Assembly (NCBI GenBank): GCA_035316325.1
Contig: DATHJB010000212.1
Coordinates: 1 to 64,000 of the forward strand
Direction of reading: 5' to 3'
DNA from: Acidimicrobiales bacterium
GTDB lineage: Bacteria; Actinomycetota; Acidimicrobiia; Acidimicrobiales; VFJN01
DNA length: 64,000 bases
Positions within the stretch are counted from its first letter, which is position 1. The number at the start of each line of letters is the position of its first letter. Under the pieces are notes generated by a model. It had not been told where the DNA came from and made no database searches. It saw only the letters and a program-made list of their open reading frames with translations. Of the stretch, positions 58,967 through 64,000 are shown piece after piece. The position numbers and the translations under genes are program-made.

Positions 58967-59589
58967 CAGGGGGCCTCGGCGTCACCGTACCGAACACCCC
59001 TGTCCGCGAGCAGATCCGTCATCTCGGCGATCTCGGCCGACTGCGCCTCGACCATGCCGTCGGCGAGGCGGCGCACGAACGGCTCGCCGGCCTCGGCGGC
59101 GGCGGACTCGGCCATGTGGATGCCGCCCTCGTGGTGGCGGATCATCAGCTCGAGGAACTGCGTCTCCGCCTCGACGCCCTCGGCCGCGGTGAGCGCCGCG
59201 ACCTCCTCGTCGCTCGCCAGGCCCGGCATGGGCTCGCCGGCCGGGTGGTCCATCCACTGCATCGGCGGGTCGACGCTGGTGGGCCGGCGACCCCACACGT
59301 CGAGCCAGCCACGCAGCTCGCCGATCTGGGCCTGCTGCGTGAGGGCGATGTCCCGGGCGACCTGGCGGATCGTCGGGTCGTCGGTGCGGTCGCGCACCAG
59401 CTCGGCCAGCTCGACGGCCTGGTCGTGGTGGACGCCCATGTCGCGGGCGAAGCCCACGTCGACCGAGCCCTCGCCGGGCGGCTCGTCGCGGGCGAGCCAC
59501 CAGCCGGTGGCGACGCCGAGCAGCGCGGCGACGAGCACCGCGGCGCCCACCAGCCCAGCCGGTCCGGCCAGCCGGCGCGCGCCGGTCAT
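58966..59589 (-). CDS. DUF305 membrane-anchored His/Met-rich protein
   Basis: 207 aa, ATG 59589 (ATGA overlap with the DUF3105 gene). N-terminal helix 13-33. The DUF305 double ferritin-like pattern is present: DVGFARDMGVHHDQAVELAE, and FLELMIRHHEGGIHMAESAA, each with HH(D/E)x and Met residues. DUF305 proteins are often encoded beside copper or oxidase genes and are thought to bind metal. The mature part faces the outside. Confidence 0.9.
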   Translation of the reverse strand: MTGARRLAGPAGLVGAAVLVAALLGVATGWWLARDEPPGEGSVDVGFARDMGVHHDQAVELAELVRDRTDDPTIRQVARDIALTQQAQIGELRGWLDVWGRRPTSVDPPMQWMDHPAGEPMPGLASDEEVAALTAAEGVEAETQFLELMIRHHEGGIHMAESAAAEAGEPFVRRLADGMVEAQSAEIAEMTDLLADRGVRYGDAEAP

Positions 59590-60149
59590 TCCGTGAACGT
59601 GGTGCCGCTGTGGCAGGGAGCGTTGGGCTCGGGTGCGTCGAGCGACTTGCGGAAGCGGGTGATGAACTCGTCGGCCCGGGGGTCGGGCAGCGCGTCGAGC
59701 TGGATCTGCGCGCCCCAGGCCGAGATGACGACCGGCGCCGGCAGCTCGCCGTCGGCCCACGGGGACGCCAGCGTGTCGGGCTGCTCGGCGTAGGCCTGGA
59801 CGAGCGCCACCTGGTCGGCGGGCAGGTCGGGACGGAAGGTGATCCACACGGCGCCGTGCTCCAGCGAGTGGACGCCGGCCTCGGTGACGATCGGCTGGTC
59901 GTAGAAGGCGCAGGTCTGCCACACCTGGGCGTGGTCGCCGCCCACCGGGGGGATCTGGGCGTAGTCGACGCGGTGGTCGACGTGGTTGCGGCTCAGCCCG
60001 TCGTAGGTGACGACCTCGCCCCGCGGCACCGAGGAGGTCGGGCCGCCGGCGCTGTCGTCGGTGCCGCCCGTCTCGTCGTCGTCGTCGCCCGAGCACGCCG
60101 CCCCGACGAGCAACAGCACGACCAGTGTCCACGAGAATCCCCGGCGCAT
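59586..60149 (-). CDS. DUF3105 lipoprotein
   Basis: 187 aa, ATG 60149. Lipobox LVGAACSG at residues 13-20 and an acidic linker. The DUF3105 domain carries NHVDHRVDYAQIPPVGGDHA, QTCAFYDQPI, GVHSLEHGAVWITFRPDL and a late PCHSGT. Conserved His and Cys residues suggest metal binding. It starts the four-gene oxidase/copper run and is divergent from the cyclase gene, 23 nt apart. Confidence 0.9.
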   Translation of the reverse strand: MRRGFSWTLVVLLLVGAACSGDDDDETGGTDDSAGGPTSSVPRGEVVTYDGLSRNHVDHRVDYAQIPPVGGDHAQVWQTCAFYDQPIVTEAGVHSLEHGAVWITFRPDLPADQVALVQAYAEQPDTLASPWADGELPAPVVISAWGAQIQLDALPDPRADEFITRFRKSLDAPEPNAPCHSGTTFTE

Positions 60150-60172
60150 CGCCGAACGATATCTTTCGCCGC

Positions 60173-61099
60173 ATGGCGCTACCCCCTCGGCTCAAGGCGC
60201 TCGCGGCGCGCGTGGCGAACACCGGCCGCTGGGGCGACGACGACGAGCGCGGCACCCTCAACCTCCTCACCGCCGAGGCGGTGCTGCGGGGCGTGCGGGC
60301 GGTGCGGCAGGGCAAGGTGTTCTCGCTGGCCATCCCGTTCGACGAGGACGGCCCGCAGACCGGCGCCATCCCCGGCCGCGACAACCCCGTGCGGCGGATG
60401 CTGACGGTCAACTCGGCGTTCACCGGCGACCCGTCCGACTTCTGCACCAGCGACGACACGGTCACGATGGGCGTGCAGGCGTCGACCCACTGGGACGCCC
60501 TGGCCCACGTCAGCTACGAGGGTCGCCTCTACAACGGCATCCCCGCCGCCTCGGTGGACGAGTCGGGCGCCGGGCGGCTGGGCATCGACCGCTTCGGCCC
60601 GGTCGTCGGGCGGGGGATCCTGGCCGACGTGGCCCGGGTGCACGGCGTCGACCACTTCGACGAGGCCTACCCGATCACCGGCGACGACCTCGACGCCGCC
60701 GTCGACAAGGCCGGCGTGCGCGTGGAGCCGGGCGACGTGCTGCTGGTGCGCACCGGGCAGATGCACTGGCTGCGGGAGGGCGACCGGCGGCGCTTCGGCC
60801 ACCCGGCGCCGGGCCTGTCGACGCAGTCGGTGGAGTGGCTCCGCGACCACGACGTCGCCGCCGTCGCCACCGACACGCTCGCCCTCGAGGTGTTCCCCGG
60901 CGAGGACCCGGCGGTGCTCCTCCCGGTACACATGCTGCACCTGGTCGACATGGGCCTGGCGCAGGGCCAGCTGTGGTCGCTCGACGCCCTCGCCGCCGAC
61001 TGCGCCACCGACGGCCAGTACGACTTCCTCCTCTGCGCCACGCCCCTGCCGCTCACGCGCGCGGTCGGCGGTCCTGTCGCCCCGACCGCGGTCAAATAG
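60173..61099 (+). CDS. Cyclase-family metal-dependent hydrolase (kynurenine-formamidase-like fold)
   Basis: 308 aa, ATG 60173. The fingerprint of the cyclase family (HxGTHxDxPxH) appears as MGVQASTHWDALAHVSY, with the motif relaxed as in the larger bacterial members. N-terminal RWGDDDERGTLNLLT and late PVHMLHLVDMGLAQGQLW complete the pattern. Relatives hydrolyse N-formylkynurenine or isatin; this subgroup of about 300 aa has no proven substrate. No tryptophan-pathway genes are adjacent. Confidence 0.83.
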   Translation: MALPPRLKALAARVANTGRWGDDDERGTLNLLTAEAVLRGVRAVRQGKVFSLAIPFDEDGPQTGAIPGRDNPVRRMLTVNSAFTGDPSDFCTSDDTVTMGVQASTHWDALAHVSYEGRLYNGIPAASVDESGAGRLGIDRFGPVVGRGILADVARVHGVDHFDEAYPITGDDLDAAVDKAGVRVEPGDVLLVRTGQMHWLREGDRRRFGHPAPGLSTQSVEWLRDHDVAAVATDTLALEVFPGEDPAVLLPVHMLHLVDMGLAQGQLWSLDALAADCATDGQYDFLLCATPLPLTRAVGGPVAPTAVK

Positions 61100-61222
61100 T
61101 CAGGAGATCCGGCTCGAATCGGGCAGGAAGGGGTCCGAAGGGGTACCGCAGTAGCGGGATTGTCGCGCGGGGTAGTGTGCGGGGAAGGCAAACCAGAGCG
61201 CGGGCACCCCCTGGGGAGATCG

Positions 61223-64000
61223 ATGCATCCGGAGACACCGGAGGAGCAGGCGTACTTCGATCACGCCCTCGACCTGCGCGAGCGGCTGGACGCCAACCTC
61301 GACCGTGCCGCCTCGTTGGTCGCGGATCCGAAGACCGCCGCCGAGCTGCGTCGCCGCGTCGGCGCCCTCGGGGTGGTCGACCCGGCCCAGTCGGTCGCCT
61401 TCGGGCGGATCGACGTCGACCGCACGCCGTACTACATCGGCCGCGGCGCCATCTGGGACGAGAAGAACGACCTCGTGGTCGTCAACTGGCAGGCGCCGGT
61501 GGCGGCGCCCTTCTACACGGCGACACCCGACGATCCGGGTGGGCTGGACCGGCGCCGCATCTTCCGCTGCCGCGAGAACCGGATCCTCGACATCGAGGAG
61601 CTGGTGTTCGCCGGGGTGGAGGAGATGATCGCGTCGAACGGCGCCCGCGCTCACGACCACGACCACGATCGCGATCAGGACTACGAGCGCGACCACGACC
61701 GCGATCAGGACTACGAGCGCGACTACGAGCGTGACGCCGCCGCCGCCCACCACAGCGACAGCGACGAGCCCGACCTGTCCCGCCACGGCCTGGTCATGAC
61801 CGACACCCTGCTGGAGGCGCTCAGCCGCGAGCGCTCCGGCGAGCTGGCCGACATCGTGGCCACCATCCAGGCCGCCCAGTACGACGTCATCACCCGCGAC
61901 GCCGAGCAGCTGCTGATCGTGCAGGGCGGGCCGGGCACCGGGAAGACCGTCGTCGGGCTCCACCGGGTGTCGTGGCTGCTCTACAACCGTCGCGACCAGC
62001 TCGCCGAGAAGGACGTGCTGATCGTCGGTCCCAACAAGGGCTTCATCCGCTACATCTCCGCGGTCCTGCCGGCGCTGGGTGACGACTCGGTGGTGCAGCT
62101 GCCGCTCACGGGCCTGGGGCCGCGGGTGAAGCTGGCACGGGTCGACCCCGTCGTCGTGCGGCGCCTCAAGGGCGACCGCCGGATGCTGCGCCTGATCCTG
62201 CGGGCCATCCGCAACCGCGAGCGGGTGTCGCGGCGGATCGTGGAGTTCACCGTCGAGCGGCGGCAGGTGCAGTTCGAGGGCGAGAAGCTGGCGGTGCGGG
62301 CGCGGCAGCTGGCGGGCCAGCCCCACAACGACATCCGCCGGGGCCTGCGGTCGTTCGTGATCGACGAGGTGCAGCGGCAGCTCACCACCCAGCGGACCAC
62401 CCACGACCGGGGCTCCTACGAGATCGACCTGCGGGGCGAGGCCGGCCGCGAGATCGACGACTACCTGGAGCGGGTGTGGCCCCACCTGACGCCGCAGAGC
62501 TTCCTGGTGGAGCTGTTCTCCACCCGGAGCCGGCTCGAGGCGGCCGGCGCGGGCCTGCTCACCAGCGAAGAGATCGACCTGCTGCTGTTGCCCCGCGACC
62601 TGCCCGTGGCCGACTGGCCCTGGGCGATCGACGACATCCCGCTGCTCGACCTGGCGGAGACGCTGCTCAACGGCCCGCCGCCCACCTACGACCACGTGGT
62701 GGTGGACGAGGCGCAGGACCTGTCGCCGATGCAGTTCGAGTCGATCCGGCGCCGCTCCCGCACCGGCTGGATGACCGTGCTGGGCGACCTGGCCCAGGCC
62801 ACCAGCCCGTGGGCCCCGGCGTCGTGGGAGGAGGTGGCGCTGCACCTGCGGCGCGACCGGGTGCCCATCGAGCTGGCGGAGCTGTCGCTCGGGTACCGGC
62901 TGCCGAGCGAGGTGCACGAGGTGGCGATGCGTCTCCTCCCCGAGATCGCGCCCCGGCTGAAGCGACCCGACCCGCTGCGGTCGAGCGGCTATCCGGTGGC
63001 GGTCACGGCCGCTCGCCCGGATCAGCTGGCCGACGCCACGGTGCACGTGGTGCGGGGGTTGATCGGCCACGGCCTGGTGGGGGTGGTCACGTCCGAGCGC
63101 GACCGGGCGGCCGTCACCGACGCGCTGGTCGCCGCGGGCGTGCCGTGCAGCGCCGAGCTGCAGTCGGGCTCGCCGTCGCACGTCGTGGCGCTGGGCGCCG
63201 AGCAGGCCAAGGGCCTCGAGTTCGACAACGTCGTGGTGGTGGAGCCGGCGCAGGTGGCGGCCGAGTCGCCCCAGGGCCTGCGGGCGCTGTTCGTGGCGCT
63301 GACCCGCCCGACCCGCCGCCTCGCCCTGGTCCACGCCGAGCCCCTGCCCAAGGTGCTGGGCCTCGACAGCGACCTGCCCGCCCCGGTCAACACCGACACC
63401 GACCCGTTCGGCATGGCCCTCTCGCTTGCGGAGCCTTCCGAGGCGTTCGGCACCGGGGCGCTCGGCCCGCCGCCGTCGCCCCCGCCCCCGCCGCCGTCCT
63501 CTCCCGGCCGTGGCTTCCTGGCCCCGCCCGACCCGTTCCCGTCGCGGCACGAGATCCAGGCGCAGCCGGCCGCCGCCGCGGCGCCGACGACCACCGATCC
63601 CTACGCCCCGACCGAGTACGACGTCCCGATCCAGCCGCCCGCCGCCGCGCCGCCGCCTGCCCCGCCCGCGTACCTGGCCCCCGGTCGCAACAACGGCGTC
63701 GGGCCCGGCCCCGGCGTCGAGCACCCGCTGCCCCCGCCACCCCCTCCACCCCCGCCCCCGCCGCCGCTGCTGGCCCCGACATCGACGAGGTCCGTGTCCG
63801 AGCCCACCCCCATCGACCTGCGGGTCGAACCGTTCCATCGGGACGCCTTCGCCGGCCTCGACCAGGAGATGGCCCGCGCCGTCGCCGCCAAGCTGTCCGA
63901 GGCTCTGCGCCGTTACGCCACGCCTGCTCTGATCCCCCTCGTGGTCGAGCAGATGGCCGAGCTCCTCGGCGAAGACGACGCACCAACCGAAGATGGGTGA
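61223..64000 (+). CDS. helD: HelD-like RNA-polymerase-associated helicase with charged insertion and proline-rich tail
   Basis: 925 aa from ATG 61223 with GGGGAGA at 61213-61219; the TGA is the last codon of the window. The N-terminal coiled coil (EEQAYFDHALDLRERLDANL) matches the HelD arm. A UvrD-like ATPase follows: GGPGTGKT (235-242), VVVDEAQDLSP (Walker B), GDLAQAT, LSLGYRLPSEV and GLEFDNVVVVEP. Two odd features: residues about 143-175 are a DHDRDQDYER repeat, and residues about 740-870 are a Pro/Ala-rich linker to a terminal helix domain. HelD removes stalled or inactive RNA polymerase from DNA; some versions confer rifampicin tolerance. Confidence 0.9.
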   Translation: MHPETPEEQAYFDHALDLRERLDANLDRAASLVADPKTAAELRRRVGALGVVDPAQSVAFGRIDVDRTPYYIGRGAIWDEKNDLVVVNWQAPVAAPFYTATPDDPGGLDRRRIFRCRENRILDIEELVFAGVEEMIASNGARAHDHDHDRDQDYERDHDRDQDYERDYERDAAAAHHSDSDEPDLSRHGLVMTDTLLEALSRERSGELADIVATIQAAQYDVITRDAEQLLIVQGGPGTGKTVVGLHRVSWLLYNRRDQLAEKDVLIVGPNKGFIRYISAVLPALGDDSVVQLPLTGLGPRVKLARVDPVVVRRLKGDRRMLRLILRAIRNRERVSRRIVEFTVERRQVQFEGEKLAVRARQLAGQPHNDIRRGLRSFVIDEVQRQLTTQRTTHDRGSYEIDLRGEAGREIDDYLERVWPHLTPQSFLVELFSTRSRLEAAGAGLLTSEEIDLLLLPRDLPVADWPWAIDDIPLLDLAETLLNGPPPTYDHVVVDEAQDLSPMQFESIRRRSRTGWMTVLGDLAQATSPWAPASWEEVALHLRRDRVPIELAELSLGYRLPSEVHEVAMRLLPEIAPRLKRPDPLRSSGYPVAVTAARPDQLADATVHVVRGLIGHGLVGVVTSERDRAAVTDALVAAGVPCSAELQSGSPSHVVALGAEQAKGLEFDNVVVVEPAQVAAESPQGLRALFVALTRPTRRLALVHAEPLPKVLGLDSDLPAPVNTDTDPFGMALSLAEPSEAFGTGALGPPPSPPPPPPSSPGRGFLAPPDPFPSRHEIQAQPAAAAAPTTTDPYAPTEYDVPIQPPAAAPPPAPPAYLAPGRNNGVGPGPGVEHPLPPPPPPPPPPPPLLAPTSTRSVSEPTPIDLRVEPFHRDAFAGLDQEMARAVAAKLSEALRRYATPALIPLVVEQMAELLGEDDAPTEDG
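61661..61720 (+). repeat. 30-bp tandem repeat inside helD encoding DHDRDQDYER
   Basis: Two 30-bp units (61661-61690 and 61691-61720) differ at a single base. Flanking partial units extend the periodic stretch from about 61651 to 61735. It stays in frame and gives a run of alternating acidic, basic and Tyr residues. Confidence 0.85.

Noticed and set aside
61651-61735. Tandem repeat considered as a CRISPR-like or minisatellite array
   Set aside because: The units are contiguous, without spacers, and keep the helD reading frame; this is a coding repeat.

Overview
The window is one continuous stretch of very GC-rich, densely coded bacterial chromosome. Third codon positions are strongly G/C, many starts are GTG, and adjacent genes often overlap by 4 nt (ATGA or GTGA). 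Sortase-type LPVTG anchoring, a chaplin-like protein, twin-arginine signals, HelD, a PutA without a DNA-binding domain and tandem Lrp/AsnC regulators point to an Actinomycetota chromosome. The style resembles Acidimicrobiia, but there is no rRNA here, so the class is an inference. The only RNA gene found is one tRNA-Val(GAC). I see no IS element, prophage or CRISPR array.

Layout. 1-2.7 kb holds cell-surface genes: the proline-rich tail of a cut gene with a strong intrinsic terminator, a secreted CopC/FixH-like protein, an RTX-repeat metalloprotease and a chaplin-like LPVTG protein. 2.8-10.4 kb holds an ATP-grasp plus free-standing condensation-domain pair, a dimethylformamidase-like membrane protein, two GNAT proteins, a YegP-like peptide, an EstB-like serine hydrolase and a DUF3291 protein. 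10.5-16.5 kb holds two paralogous polytopic membrane proteins (GT-C style) around a winged-helix protein, then an SGNH hydrolase. 16.6-25.2 kb holds a two-component system, a peroxiredoxin, a SHOCT protein, CspA, PutA, an Lrp regulator, HPPD and the tRNA. 25.2-30.2 kb holds a gene-poor stretch, a winged-helix protein, a Tat amidase with a coupled small partner, and a secreted propeller/EEP-phosphatase protein.

30.3-41.6 kb is the most remarkable region. It carries four large MalT-like LuxR ATPases (LAL1 to LAL4), two on each strand, followed by two small ORFs. Four intergenic or start-proximal places carry the same 30-bp composite element, TCACCC-N5-GGGTGA-N7-TCACCC. It has exact hexamer spacing and is oriented toward LAL1, LAL3, LAL4 and an 85-aa ORF. 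Hairpins with 14-15 bp arms lie in three of these leaders. This looks like a self-contained regulatory circuit that has not been described as far as I know.

41.7-49.9 kb holds a membrane-anchored HExxH peptidase, a DUF5655 protein, and a divergent Lrp regulator facing a lysine/2-aminoadipate catabolic operon (saccharopine-dehydrogenase-like, ALDH7-like, HglS-like 2-oxoadipate dioxygenase/decarboxylase), then a lipoprotein. 49.9-60.1 kb is a nine-gene minus-strand run. It starts with a cytochrome-oxidase/copper module (DUF3105, DUF305, SCO1, CtaG), continues with a translationally coupled ABC-importer operon whose ATPase is degenerate at every catalytic motif and which ends in a STAND/TPR protein with a degenerate P-loop, and finishes with a DUF4143 ATPase preceded by three 23-bp direct repeats. 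60.2-64 kb holds a cyclase-family hydrolase and a HelD-like helicase with an acidic/basic repeat insertion and a proline-rich tail.

A second dispersed signal is a 51-bp imperfect palindrome present three times (721, 12558, 22926), each time between convergent genes.
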